Origin: Flavobacteriales bacterium
GTDB taxonomy: Bacteria > Bacteroidota > Bacteroidia > UBA10329
Reading direction: 5' to 3'
NCBI GenBank assembly: GCA_021741155.1
Contig: JAIOYP010000012.1
Location: forward strand, 1-64,000
Length of the DNA stretch: 64,000 bases
The notes under the pieces are model-generated. The model was not told where the DNA came from. It worked only from the letters and a program-made list of their open reading frames with translations, and made no database searches. The number at the start of each line of letters is the position of its first letter. Position 1 is the first letter of the stretch. Both the position numbers and the translations under genes were made by a program. Positions 8,593-17,606 of the stretch are shown here, one piece after another.

Positions 8593-10194
8593 ATGAATAT
8601 TTCAACCATTTCTCTCGAACATACAGGCAGATTCAATCGCCTAATTCTCGATTATGTAAATGGTGAAGAGAATGTCAAGGAATTTTACAGCTTAGCTCAC
8701 GCCAAGGAGAATTACAAACGGCAGATTGAATCGCGGAAACAATTTCCAATTAATCGCAACTTGCTAACCGATTCACTTCTGAAGCAATATCAAACGATTG
8801 GCGGTGCCAAATTCTCAGTACTAAGCAATATCGAATCTCTGCGAAAAGAGAACACCTACACAATAACCACAGGTCACCAGCTTAATATCTTCACGGGGCC
8901 GCTGTATTTCATTTACAAGATTCTGCACACCATTAAGTTGACAGAACAGCTTCGCGAAACGCATCCAGAAAACGATTTCGTTCCAATTTACTGGATGAAT
9001 TCGGAGGACCACGACCTTGAAGAAGTTGGCCAGTTCAACCTTTTTGGTAAGAAATATACTTGGCAAACGGAACAAACCGGTGCGACTGGGAGAATGAAAT
9101 CTGAGAGTCTAACCGAGTTTTGTTCTCAATTAGACGAGGTTTTTTCCAATAATTACGAAACTCGAAATATGATTTCCATCTTTCGAAAAGCATATAAAGA
9201 ATTCGGAAATCTCGCAACAGCCACTCGCTATTTTGCCAATGAAATGTTTGGACAACATGGTTTAGTTGTCATTGATAGTGATGATGCGTCCCTCAAAAAT
9301 TCGTTCGTTGAATTCTTTAAAACCGACATTTTTGATAGCAAGCCATATAAATTGGTGCATGAAACCAATCAACGGTTGGAATCTGCGGGATACCACGTTC
9401 AAGTAAATCCAAGACAGATAAACTGTTTTTACCTCGTTGATGGAATTAGAAATCGAATTGTAGAGACTGAAAAAGGATTTCGAGTTTTTCAAACAGATAT
9501 TCGCTTCACAGCATCTGAATTGATTGCCGAATTAGAAAAAAATCCAGATCGATTTAGTCCAAATGTGGTTCTTCGTCCGTTGTTTCAAGAGTTCATCTTG
9601 CCCAATTTAACCTATGTTGGCGGTGCTGGCGAATTAGCTTATTGGCTTCAGTACAAGCATTATTTCAAAGAGATGGGAGTTAGTTTTCCTCTACTTTCTC
9701 TCCGAAATCATTTCTTATTAATTGACAGTCAAACAGCAAACAAAATGGACGACCTAAATCTTCATGCAGAAGATATGTTTCATTCGGTTGACGACCTTAT
9801 AAAAGGGCATGTTTTAGAGGTCTCTGATGCTAACATATCTCTAGATGTTGAACTTAGCTTGCTAGCGCAACTATACAGCGGTTTAAAGATAAAAGCAACC
9901 GACATCGATGGGTCTTTGGTTGCTTCGATTGAAGCAGAACAAGCTCGTGTTCAGAAAGCGATAGAACAGTGGGGAAGCCGATTTTCTCGATCGCTAAAAA
10001 AGAACAATGAGGTTTCTGTTAACCGAATAGATAAAATATACCGGAAATTATTCCCTAATGGATACTTGCAGGAACGGCACGATAACTTCCTTGAGTTCTA
10101 TGCCAAATATGGGCAACAGTTTTTTAGGGACATTCATTCGGCAACCGAGCCTTTTGCTACCGAACTAAGGACGCTACGGTTTAGAAAATCTTAG
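8593..10194 (+). CDS. bshC: Bacillithiol biosynthesis cysteine-adding enzyme BshC
   Basis: BshC joins cysteine to glucosaminyl-malate in the last step of bacillithiol synthesis. Length is 533 residues from ATG 8593 (a TTG lies just before it). The Rossmann-like core carries TTGHQLNIFTGPLYFIYK and PIYWMNSEDHDLEE, both diagnostic of the family, and the central YVGGAGELAYWLQ motif is present. A coiled-coil segment precedes the C-terminus. The bshA and bshB genes are not in this window. Its last 14 bases overlap the convergent PorP-like gene. Confidence 0.93.
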   Translation: MNISTISLEHTGRFNRLILDYVNGEENVKEFYSLAHAKENYKRQIESRKQFPINRNLLTDSLLKQYQTIGGAKFSVLSNIESLRKENTYTITTGHQLNIFTGPLYFIYKILHTIKLTEQLRETHPENDFVPIYWMNSEDHDLEEVGQFNLFGKKYTWQTEQTGATGRMKSESLTEFCSQLDEVFSNNYETRNMISIFRKAYKEFGNLATATRYFANEMFGQHGLVVIDSDDASLKNSFVEFFKTDIFDSKPYKLVHETNQRLESAGYHVQVNPRQINCFYLVDGIRNRIVETEKGFRVFQTDIRFTASELIAELEKNPDRFSPNVVLRPLFQEFILPNLTYVGGAGELAYWLQYKHYFKEMGVSFPLLSLRNHFLLIDSQTANKMDDLNLHAEDMFHSVDDLIKGHVLEVSDANISLDVELSLLAQLYSGLKIKATDIDGSLVASIEAEQARVQKAIEQWGSRFSRSLKKNNEVSVNRIDKIYRKLFPNGYLQERHDNFLEFYAKYGQQFFRDIHSATEPFATELRTLRFRKS

Positions 10195-11278
10195 GCGTAC
10201 TCTTTGGCCCGTGCCAGTTGTAACAATTACGAGCACGCTTCTTAGCATACCTCGATTTGGTACCAAAATTCGCTCGCGTAAATTCAATAATTAACGCTAT
10301 TTCGTGACTGCCAGAAGTTGAGCCTGCCAGTTTTGATAGCGTTAAGTCATAGCTATATCCAATCTGATACATGAATTTCTTGCTTCTAGTCATGCCTCTC
10401 ATTCCTATATTGAACATGATGGCATCTGTATTATTCGCTTCAAACTTGAACTCATTTCGATACCAAACACCAATCATCACGGGAGCTCGGAGCGCATACA
10501 TCCCCACATTTAAAGTGGAAAGAGTACGCTGGTGTTCGTACATGATATTTGGCGACAGGTAGGTTGGATTTTTACTTCTAACCTTTGACAAGGAAACAAG
10601 CATACTATAGTGAGCCAAAAGCCTAATTGGCAGCTTCTCTGTCCTTCCTAAAAGTGATTCGTTTGGCTGAGTGATATGGTGCGCTGCAAATCCTACTGTA
10701 TTTGCAATCACTTTCTTGCTTTTAACTCGTGATCCAGCTCCGGGAGTGATATTGAAACGCGCCAAAATACCTGCATTAAAATCCGGCATTTCTACTTTCA
10801 ACTTGTCTGGTTGCTGTGCGTTCGAAGGATTAATGTTTCCGTAAATCGGGTGCAATTGATCCGAAAAAACAAACGCATCCCAATCCTTAATCTCCTTACT
10901 CATGTAGGCGGCATCAATTCCAAAATGAAGGTCAAAATTTCTAGGAATAACAATCAATCGATAGGAATACATAAAACTATATCTCGCAGTCTGCAGCCTT
11001 CCTTCTCCCTCATTTCCAACTGCCGCCAAAAAGCCAATTCCGCCAAAAATGTTTGGATCACCAATATCCACTCCTCCAGAAAAGGTAGAGAAATCACCGG
11101 GCACGGCCGTCCAAAGGTTTCGATAGTTGAAGTTGAATCTCAAACCTAAATCCACTCCAGCATATGCCGGATTGATGTAGGTTCTATTGGCATAGAATTG
11201 CGTAAAAGTAGGATCCTGAGCAAAAGCTTCAGACATCCCAATTATACCAATAACAACCGCAAAAAATATTTTTCGCAT
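10181..11278 (-). CDS. PorP/SprF-family type IX secretion outer membrane protein
   Basis: This is a second PorP/SprF paralogue of about 365 residues. The ATG at 11278 (MRKIFFAVVIG) gives a clean signal peptide ending EAFAQ. The mature start, DPTFTQFYANRTYINPAYAG, contains the family-defining QFY..P.Y.NPA.AG pattern. GSHEIALIIEF near the C-terminus is the matching closing strand, and a basic tail follows (KKRARN). ATG 11281 is an equally possible start. It probably anchors a T9SS or gliding-associated surface complex. Next to it, divergently oriented, is a lipoprotein gene. Confidence 0.88.
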   Translation of the reverse strand: MRKIFFAVVIGIIGMSEAFAQDPTFTQFYANRTYINPAYAGVDLGLRFNFNYRNLWTAVPGDFSTFSGGVDIGDPNIFGGIGFLAAVGNEGEGRLQTARYSFMYSYRLIVIPRNFDLHFGIDAAYMSKEIKDWDAFVFSDQLHPIYGNINPSNAQQPDKLKVEMPDFNAGILARFNITPGAGSRVKSKKVIANTVGFAAHHITQPNESLLGRTEKLPIRLLAHYSMLVSLSKVRSKNPTYLSPNIMYEHQRTLSTLNVGMYALRAPVMIGVWYRNEFKFEANNTDAIMFNIGMRGMTRSKKFMYQIGYSYDLTLSKLAGSTSGSHEIALIIEFTRANFGTKSRYAKKRARNCYNWHGPKSTPKIF

Positions 11279-11439
11279 CATACTCAACTAAGTCTTGATC
11301 GTTGGGCTTATACTACCAGATTCAGTTTTCGTTACAAAAATCTGCTTCTCATTCCACTCAACCTCTATCAACACTAAAACATGAACAAATTTTTTGTTGC
11401 CTTACGCTTACACCATTTCCTTGAATTACTTTCGAATCC

Positions 11440-12186
11440 GTGATTAGAAACATTTTCCATTACTTCTTTCTGGCAATCCTAGTAGGAGGATGCTCCAAAA
11501 TTGACGATACAGAGAAACCTATTGTTATTATAAATTCGCCACTTGCAGGGGATGCAATTACCACCAATTCTGGATTGCATTTAATGGCAACGCTAACCGA
11601 TAACACGGGACTTCTTCAATACAAAATTGTCATAACTGGAATTGACTCTCTTAACGATGTTGCCGCGGATTCAACGTTTTCCATTACACTAATCAATGGA
11701 ATCTCTGAAAAACCAGAAGAATTCATACTTGATTACGTGGTTTCGCTCAATGAAAGTACGTTTAATGGTCATTATCAATTAACGCTTTCTTGTGTCGATG
11801 TAGAAGGAAATGAAGCCTTACGCGATACAGTACTATTTCAGATTAAAAACAGCACCGATAATGTGCCGCCAGTAATTGACGTTGCCAGCCTAGTCATAAA
11901 CGACACGCTGGGATTCGGAATGGGTTTTGCCCTTTCTGGCATGGTAACAGACGAACGCTCACTCATCTATTCCGACATTTTCATTGGTCGTTCAAACTTC
12001 TCCGATACAATTCGGTATACCGATTTTCCGTGGATTAGCAACAATACTGTTGATTACACCACCAACTTTTCATGGTTCCATCAAGTTGATAGCACTTGGA
12101 GCCAAGGAACCTACCACGTTTATTACACCGCTTGGGACAATTATTCTGGCGTTTCGCATACTATTCCATTTTACGTTAAGTATTGA
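11440..12186 (+). CDS. Lipoprotein with Ig-like domains (DUF4625-like)
   Basis: The 248-residue protein starts with GTG and carries a signal peptide with lipobox VGGC (Cys18). Two beta-sandwich-like segments follow, opening DTEKPIVIINSP and DNVPPVIDVAS. Each contains a pattern typical of extracellular Ig-like modules (YQLTLSCVDVEGNEALRDT, YHVYYTAWDNYSGVSHT). The arrangement recalls DUF4625 lipoproteins of Bacteroidota, though I am not certain of the family. It is predicted to be on the cell surface or in the periplasm. It ends six bases before the serA fusion, but the two functions look unrelated. Confidence 0.65.
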   Translation: MIRNIFHYFFLAILVGGCSKIDDTEKPIVIINSPLAGDAITTNSGLHLMATLTDNTGLLQYKIVITGIDSLNDVAADSTFSITLINGISEKPEEFILDYVVSLNESTFNGHYQLTLSCVDVEGNEALRDTVLFQIKNSTDNVPPVIDVASLVINDTLGFGMGFALSGMVTDERSLIYSDIFIGRSNFSDTIRYTDFPWISNNTVDYTTNFSWFHQVDSTWSQGTYHVYYTAWDNYSGVSHTIPFYVKY

Positions 12187-12192
12187 ATTTCT

Positions 12193-14091
12193 ATGATTGA
12201 GGAGAAGAAAAGAACCTTTGTTTTTGATTTTGACAGCACGCTTACTCAAGTTGAAGCATTTGAAGAGCTAGCCGAAGTCTCATTAAAAGGCGACCCAAAA
12301 AGAAAAGAGAAGATTGCTCAAATTGCCAAAATCACCGACCAAGGTGTAGATGGAGATATCACCTTCACGCAATCGTTAGAAATGCGGTTGAAAATTCTTC
12401 AGGCGCATAAAAATCATTTAGATACTCTGGTCAAGAGGTTGAGTAAAAAAATCTCCCCTTCCATTTCGCGAAACAAAGATTTTTTCAAACAGTTTTCAGA
12501 TGATATTTATATCCTTTCGTGTGGTTTCAAGGAATTTATTGACCCCATTATGACAAAATATAACGTCCCATCAGACCGAATTTTCGCCAACACGTTTGAA
12601 TACGATGCAAACGGCTTCATAACTGGATTTGATCGCGATAACGACCTCTCTAAACCAGATGGTAAGATTGACCAATTAAAGAAAATGGCTCTTCCGGGTG
12701 AGATTCACATGATTGGCGATGGTTTCTCCGATTACCAAACAAGAGCTGCTGGAATTGCCGACAAATTTTACGCCTTTACCGAAAACGTTGCAAGAACAAA
12801 CATCTTGGATAAGGCCGATCATATTGCCCCAACTTTTGACGAATACCTCTTTAAAGAACACCTTCCTATGGCCATTTCTTATCCAAAAAACAGAATAAAA
12901 GTATTGTTACTTGAAGGAATTCATGAAGATGCAGTTGCTCAATTAAAGACTGAAGGCTATCAAGTTGAATTACTAGCTGGTAGCCTGTCTGAATATGAAT
13001 TGTGCGAAGCTGTTAAAGGAAAGCACCTTATTGGTATCCGCTCCAAAACTCAGATTACGAAAAAAGTTGTTGATTCTGCTGATCGTTTGTTAGCAATAGG
13101 CGCGTTTTGTATTGGCACCAACCAGATAGACTTACAAGCATGTATGCTCAAAGGTGTAAGTGTGTTTAATGCACCATTCAGCAATACAAGAAGTGTGGTA
13201 GAAATGGTAATTGGCGAAATGATTATGCTCATGCGAGGAACCCACCAAAAAAGCATGGCCATGCACCGTGGGGTGTGGGACAAATCTGCCAAGGGAAGTT
13301 TTGAAATTAGAGGAAAGAAGCTCGGAATTGTAGGTTACGGAAACATTGGTTCGCAGCTGAGTGTGTTGGCTGAAGCATTGGGAATGCAAGTTATTTACTT
13401 CGATACGGGAGATAAACTTGCTCTTGGAAATGCTCAGAAAATGAATAGCCTCAAAGACCTGATGAAAAAAGCCGATGTGGTTTCGCTTCATGTAGATGGA
13501 AACCCAAACAACGAAGGCATTATTGGAAAAAAGGAGTTGGGATGGATGAAGGACGGAGCTGTTCTTCTCAACCTCGCTAGAGGAAAAGTGGTTGACCTGA
13601 ATGCATTAAAAGCTGCTTTGGAATCAGGTAAGCTCCGTGGAGCCGCCATTGACGTTTTTCCAAGTGAACCAAAATCAAATGATGAATCGTTTGAATGTCC
13701 GTTCACTGGAATGGACAACGTTATTCTTACGCCACATATTGGTGGAAGTACGATTGAAGCACAGAAAAACATTGCGGCCTATGTGCCAGACGCGTTGGTC
13801 AACTACGTTAATACCGGAGATAGCTTTTCGAGCGTAAATCTTCCTGGTGTTCGTGTTCCTGAAATTCAAGGTGCGCACCGTTTGCTTCACATTCACACGA
13901 ATATTCCAGGCATCATGGCCCGTATAAACAACATTTTCTCGCGTTTCAACATAAACGTAGTTGGACAGTACCTTAAAACCAATCAAGAAATCGGTTATTT
14001 GGTAACAGACATCGACAAAGAATACAACTCAGACGTGGTAGAAGAACTCCGAAAAATCGACCATACCATCAAATTGAGAGTACTTTACTGA
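12193..14091 (+). CDS. serA: Fused phosphoserine phosphatase-like / D-3-phosphoglycerate dehydrogenase
   Basis: Residues about 1-225 are a HAD phosphatase of the SerB type: nucleophile motif FDFDST (Asp12, Asp14), a helical cap, motif II ILSCGF, the motif III Lys region DGKIDQLKK, and motif IV GDGFSD. Residues about 234-632 are a SerA dehydrogenase with NAD-binding GIVGYGNIGSQ, the active-site Arg in NLARGKVVD, the His in LTPHIGGST and a C-terminal ACT domain beginning near HIHTNIPGIMARI. SerA performs the first step and SerB the last step of serine synthesis from 3-phosphoglycerate. The frame is continuous through the junction. Motif IV has Ser where SerB usually has Asn. Feedback control by serine through the ACT domain is likely. 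Confidence 0.9.
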   Translation: MIEEKKRTFVFDFDSTLTQVEAFEELAEVSLKGDPKRKEKIAQIAKITDQGVDGDITFTQSLEMRLKILQAHKNHLDTLVKRLSKKISPSISRNKDFFKQFSDDIYILSCGFKEFIDPIMTKYNVPSDRIFANTFEYDANGFITGFDRDNDLSKPDGKIDQLKKMALPGEIHMIGDGFSDYQTRAAGIADKFYAFTENVARTNILDKADHIAPTFDEYLFKEHLPMAISYPKNRIKVLLLEGIHEDAVAQLKTEGYQVELLAGSLSEYELCEAVKGKHLIGIRSKTQITKKVVDSADRLLAIGAFCIGTNQIDLQACMLKGVSVFNAPFSNTRSVVEMVIGEMIMLMRGTHQKSMAMHRGVWDKSAKGSFEIRGKKLGIVGYGNIGSQLSVLAEALGMQVIYFDTGDKLALGNAQKMNSLKDLMKKADVVSLHVDGNPNNEGIIGKKELGWMKDGAVLLNLARGKVVDLNALKAALESGKLRGAAIDVFPSEPKSNDESFECPFTGMDNVILTPHIGGSTIEAQKNIAAYVPDALVNYVNTGDSFSSVNLPGVRVPEIQGAHRLLHIHTNIPGIMARINNIFSRFNINVVGQYLKTNQEIGYLVTDIDKEYNSDVVEELRKIDHTIKLRVLY

Positions 14092-14228
14092 TTTTCCTTA
14101 ATGATTGTTTGCTTTCCTACCCTGTCACGTTTGTCAGGTTGAGGAACGAAGCATCTCTGAGATTTCTTGCTTAGTCGGAATGACAAAAGCAATTGATTGT
14201 GCAATCTGATTGCTGTTAGTCTATTCTC

Positions 14229-14378
14229 CTATTTTTTATTGATTACCAGCGCTCCAATAACGCCCGGAACCCAACCTAAGCAGGTAAGAATAAACGTGAT
14301 GAGGATAGAACCACAACCCTTATCGTAAACGGCAAGTGGCGGGAAGATGATACAGAGTATGACGCGACCTAAAGACAT
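14229..14378 (-). CDS. YqaE/Pmp3-family small membrane protein
   Basis: This is a 49-residue protein with two hydrophobic helices. MSLGRVILCIIFPPLAVYD starts it, and LTCLGWVPGVIGALVI forms the second helix before a short basic tail. The FPPLAV and LGWVPGVIGA motifs are diagnostic of the Pmp3/YqaE family, stress-inducible inner-membrane proteolipids. The family usually has a loop near 18-25; here it is YDKGCGS. The ATG is at 14378, ten bases downstream of the ribH stop on the same strand, so it may be on the tail of the TPR-ribH transcript. Confidence 0.9.
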   Translation of the reverse strand: MSLGRVILCIIFPPLAVYDKGCGSILITFILTCLGWVPGVIGALVINKK

Positions 14379-14387
14379 GAAGCTAAG

Positions 14388-14882
14388 TTAAGCTTCCAGT
14401 TCTTTTTTCAAAGCGGCCATTTTAATGGCAGTAATCGCAGCTTCGTCTCCCTTATTGCCATGTGCACCGCCAGCACGGTCAAGTGCCTGCTGCATTGTAT
14501 TTAGAGTGAGTACGCCAAAAATGACCGAAACGTTGTAATTCATATTGAGGTCGGTGATGCCTTTGGCAACCGCATCGCAGATAAAATCGAAGTGCTTCGT
14601 CTCACCTTGAATCACCACACCAATGCAAATAATGGCATCGAACTCTTTACGCTCAGCCATTAGCTGCGCGCCAAGTGTCAATTCAAAACTTCCAGGAACG
14701 TTGCGTCTGACGATATCGCTTTCAGCAGCACCAAACTTCAGTAGTGTATCTTTTGCACCTAGCGAAAGTGCCTCTGTGATTTCGGTATTCCACTCGCTTA
14801 CCACAATTGCGAAACGCATTCCTTCAGCAGAAGGAACGGAATTCGCATCATAAGAAGATAGGTTTTTGAGAGCCGAAGCCAA
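14388..14882 (-). CDS. ribH: 6,7-dimethyl-8-ribityllumazine synthase
   Basis: RibH condenses the ribityl-uracil and butanone-phosphate intermediates in the penultimate step of riboflavin synthesis and forms hollow multimers. The 164-residue protein shows FAIVVSEWN (substrate loop), PGSFELTLGAQ, CIGVVIQGETKHFDFI with the catalytic His, and NKGDEAAITAIKMA at the C-terminus. The start is TTG, two bases after the stop of the upstream TPR gene, so translation is probably coupled. The TPR gene-ribH pair is conserved in Bacteroidota. Confidence 0.96.
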   Translation of the reverse strand: MASALKNLSSYDANSVPSAEGMRFAIVVSEWNTEITEALSLGAKDTLLKFGAAESDIVRRNVPGSFELTLGAQLMAERKEFDAIICIGVVIQGETKHFDFICDAVAKGITDLNMNYNVSVIFGVLTLNTMQQALDRAGGAHGNKGDEAAITAIKMAALKKELEA

Positions 14883-14884
14883 AA

Positions 14885-15577
14885 CTAGTTGAGATTTGCT
14901 TCTGCGCGAGCAATGTACTTTTCTGCATTCCTACCCTCGTTGGTAGTAGGATATTTCTCCTTTAACTGCATGTAGTAGTCAATTGCCTTGTCAAACTTCC
15001 CTTCTTTTTCAGCTGCAAAACCAGCTTTTTGGAGGTAGATTGGAGACGTAAAATCGTTTTCACTTTCTGAAACTGCTTTCTCGTAATAGCTCAGCGCTTC
15101 AGCAACGTTCTCTAATTCCATGTAAGCATCGCCAGTAGCACCTAGAGCAACAGCTCCTAGCATTTCGCCAGAGCCATCAAAATCTCCCAATTCCTCGATA
15201 GCTTCTTCAAATGCACCAGTTCTCAAATAGCAGATTCCAGCATAATAATGCGCAAGATTTCCAGCAGAAGTGCTACCATATTCGCTTGCTACATCAAGGA
15301 ATCCAAGGTAGTTTCCATCACCATTCAACGCTAAGCTAAAACTATCTTTTTGAAAGTATTGCTCAGCCATAAACATTTGTCCATGCGCCTCTTGCTCTAA
15401 CGGCTCTAAATAAACACGGTTATAGGCATAAAACGCCACAATCACGGCTATTAAGCCCCCTACAACCCCAATGATTACATTCTGATTTTCGTGGATAAAG
15501 TCCTCCGTTTTGGAGTAAACTTGTTCAACATCAACGATTACTTCGTCCTTTTCAGCTTCAACTTTCTTCTTAGCCAT
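14885..15577 (-). CDS. TPR-repeat inner-membrane protein
   Basis: Of 230 residues, the first 35 are acidic and cytoplasmic. A single membrane helix follows (VIIGVVGGLIAVIVAFYAY, about 34-52), then a periplasmic array of TPR-like repeats (for example AHYYAGICYLRTGAFEEAI, ALGATGDAYMELENVAEAL and KEGKFDKAIDYYMQLKEKYP). The architecture is like YfgM/CcmI-type ancillary proteins, so a chaperone-like role at the membrane is plausible but unproven. It is upstream of ribH with a two-base gap. A TATTTTTG -7 box lies about 20 bases before the ATG. Confidence 0.8.
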   Translation of the reverse strand: MAKKKVEAEKDEVIVDVEQVYSKTEDFIHENQNVIIGVVGGLIAVIVAFYAYNRVYLEPLEQEAHGQMFMAEQYFQKDSFSLALNGDGNYLGFLDVASEYGSTSAGNLAHYYAGICYLRTGAFEEAIEELGDFDGSGEMLGAVALGATGDAYMELENVAEALSYYEKAVSESENDFTSPIYLQKAGFAAEKEGKFDKAIDYYMQLKEKYPTTNEGRNAEKYIARAEANLN

Positions 15578-15596
15578 GTACTAATTTTTCGAAGCG

Positions 15597-15604
15597 CAAA
15601 AATA
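15597..15604 (-). promoter_or_regulatory. -7 promoter box upstream of the TPR-ribH unit
   Basis: TATTTTTG on the minus strand matches TAnnTTTG and lies 19 bases before the start codon. A matching TTG at the ideal 19-base distance is not present. Confidence 0.4.
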
Positions 15605-15674
15605 GGATTAATTTGATTCGAGAAACGTGCTTAATTCATGGTGCGAATCGCCTTAGAAAGATGGACATGGAAAG

Positions 15675-15763
15675 GCCACAGATGCACTGATGAACACGGA
15701 TTTTTCACAGATTAAAGAGAATGTCATCCGTGAAATCAGTGAAAATCCGTGCATCAGTGGCTA
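15675..15763. repeat. Intergenic dyad repeat of the GCCACAGAT family
   Basis: The left arm starts GCCACAGATGCACTGATG and the right arm ends CCGTGCATCAGTGGC, with inner CACGGATTTTTCACAG and CCGTGAAATCAGTG. The arms are complementary with a few mismatches, so the element could fold into one long hairpin. Relatives are at 42238-42319 and 56282-56360. No protein is encoded. Confidence 0.7.
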
Positions 15764-15825
15764 AAAAAATGTCTTTTTCAAAGACTCAATTACCCTAGTC
15801 AAATTCAACACGAAACTCCGCTATC

Positions 15826-17181
15826 TTACTTCTTTTTCTTCGCGTTGTTCACACTCTTACTGCCACGCGTACGCGGTTTCTTATACTTCTTCGCAATCGT
15901 CTGACGGTAAGAACCACCCTGATTGGTCTTCAAGTTCTTTTCCTTCTTTTCATGAAAAGCACCTCCACCTTCGTCTCGTTTAAAATTACGATGAGGGTTT
16001 TTCGTGTCTTTTGGCCGTTCGCGTTCACTCGGAAGCAACTGTTCAGAAACCTCCACATCATCTGGAAAATCCATCTCAGGAACTTCCATATCCATCAGCA
16101 TTTCAATAGCAATTTTGGCTTCCGTTTCGGCTTCTGTAAAGAACAAAATCGAGTTTCCCTCCTGCTCTGCCCTACCCGACCTACCAATACGGTGCATGTA
16201 GTTTTCGGGGAAGTTGGGCACATCAAAATTGATGACATGAGAAATCATGTCCAAGTCCATTCCGCGCGCCATTACATCTGTGGCAATCAGAATGCGCTGC
16301 TTGCCAGCATTGAACTGCTCGATGGAACGAATACGGTAATTCTGCGATTTATTGGAATGGATAACGCCCATTTCTCTTCCGTAGGTTTCTTCCAACGCCA
16401 GAAACAAGCGGTCGGCAATTTTCTTGCTTGGCACAAACACCAGCACTTTCGTATATACATCCTTGTTGCGAAGCAAATACGTTAGCAAATTCACCTTGGT
16501 GAAGAAATTCGGAACCGCGTAACTAATCTGCGATATGTTGTCGAGTGGCGTTCCGCTTACCGCGATGGAGATACGTTCGGGCTTGATAAAATTCTCGTCA
16601 ATCAGCTCGGAAACCTCATCCGTCATGGTGGCCGAAAACATGATATTCTGCCGTTTCTCAGGCAGCAACTCAAAGATGTTGTTAATCTGAAATCGGAATC
16701 CGAGGTCGAGCATCACATCTACCTCATCAATCACCAATTTCTTAATGGCCTTGAGGTTGGCAGCACGCGCCACCGCCAAATCGTACAACCTACCGGGCGT
16801 GGCAACAAGAATATCGCAGCCATCGCCTAGATGCCCAGCTTGGGTGTTGATGTTGGTTCCTCCATAAATTCCGAGCACGCGCATACTCAAATACGAACCA
16901 TACTTCTCTATCTGCTCCACCACTTGCAGCACCAATTCGCGCGTTGGAACCAGTATCAACACAGTCGGATTCAGTTGCTTGGTAAACTTCCATTGGTTCA
17001 GGATTGGCAAGGCATAAGCCAACGTCTTTCCCGTTCCGGTTTGGGCAATTCCAACCACGTTTTTCCCCGACATAATAATAGGGAACGCCATTTCCTGAAT
17101 GGGCGTTGGATGCTCAAAACCGAGTTCATCGATTCCAAGGCGCAATTGCTTGTTCAGGTTTAATTCGTCAAATGATTCCAT
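15826..17181 (-). CDS. DEAD-box-family RNA helicase with DEVD motif II
   Basis: The 451-residue ATP-dependent RNA helicase has two RecA-like domains. It shows the Q motif (HPTPIQE), motif I AQTGTGKT (46-53), Ia PTRELVLQV, Ib TPGRL, motif II DEVD (152-155) instead of DEAD, III SAT, V ATDVMARGMDLD and VI HRIGRSGR. The C-terminus (about 385-451) is a Lys/Arg-rich tail typical of RhlE-like proteins, which bind rRNA or cold-structured RNA. A TAGCTTTG -7 box lies 16 bases upstream of the start. The DEVD variant keeps both acidic catalytic residues, so the protein should be active. Confidence 0.92.
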   Translation of the reverse strand: MESFDELNLNKQLRLGIDELGFEHPTPIQEMAFPIIMSGKNVVGIAQTGTGKTLAYALPILNQWKFTKQLNPTVLILVPTRELVLQVVEQIEKYGSYLSMRVLGIYGGTNINTQAGHLGDGCDILVATPGRLYDLAVARAANLKAIKKLVIDEVDVMLDLGFRFQINNIFELLPEKRQNIMFSATMTDEVSELIDENFIKPERISIAVSGTPLDNISQISYAVPNFFTKVNLLTYLLRNKDVYTKVLVFVPSKKIADRLFLALEETYGREMGVIHSNKSQNYRIRSIEQFNAGKQRILIATDVMARGMDLDMISHVINFDVPNFPENYMHRIGRSGRAEQEGNSILFFTEAETEAKIAIEMLMDMEVPEMDFPDDVEVSEQLLPSERERPKDTKNPHRNFKRDEGGGAFHEKKEKNLKTNQGGSYRQTIAKKYKKPRTRGSKSVNNAKKKK

Positions 17182-17197
17182 GGGTGACTTTAGGCCG

Positions 17198-17205
17198 CAA
17201 AGCTA
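17198..17205 (-). promoter_or_regulatory. -7 promoter box upstream of the helicase gene
   Basis: TAGCTTTG on the minus strand fits TAnnTTTG. The start codon is 16 bases downstream, implying a very short leader. Confidence 0.4.
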
Positions 17206-17256
17206 ACGCTATTCAAAATGAACGGCCGAAAAACGTTACATCAAGATTTGATTCGA

Positions 17257-17514
17257 TTATTCGACCACCACATATTTCTCTCTACACGCCTCAATACACG
17301 GATAACTAACAATGAGGTTGGCGCCAGCAATCTCGTAGGTCATTACAAAGGCAGAAACACCGCAGTTGTCGGGTGTTATGGATAGTTCCGTTTCAGAATA
17401 GGTACCAGCAGAACCCGTTCCTGTTTCGGTACTCATCTGGCACAAGTTGGCATTAGAAGTCACTGTTCCGTCTGCAAAAAAGGAGATGGTCTTGTCGCTG
17501 GTTACGGGCTGAAG
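17257..17514 (-). pseudogene. Truncated C-terminal remnant of a small secreted protein
   Basis: The frame is open for 85 codons after an in-frame stop and ends in TAA. It lacks a plausible ATG start at its 5' end and any signal peptide. The sequence (KTISFFADGTVTSNANLC, then GTYSETELSITPDNC and a Cys-containing tail IVSYPCIEACREKY) looks like the C-terminal half of a small lipocalin-like lipoprotein of Bacteroidota. The upstream 90 bases do not continue the homology-like pattern in any frame. I therefore read it as a decayed gene fragment; a short gene starting at GTG 17463 is the alternative. Confidence 0.5.
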
Positions 17515-17606
17515 TTAATTTCAATGTGCGACTTGAAGATGGGTTTGTTAAAGTGGTGTGACCTTAAAAGAATCGTAATTCGAAACCCATTTCGATTAAT
17601 TGGAAT

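Noticed and set aside
15952..16485. 177-codon open frame on the plus strand opposite the DEAD-box helicase
   Set aside because: It is antisense to a complete helicase and reflects codon bias of that gene.
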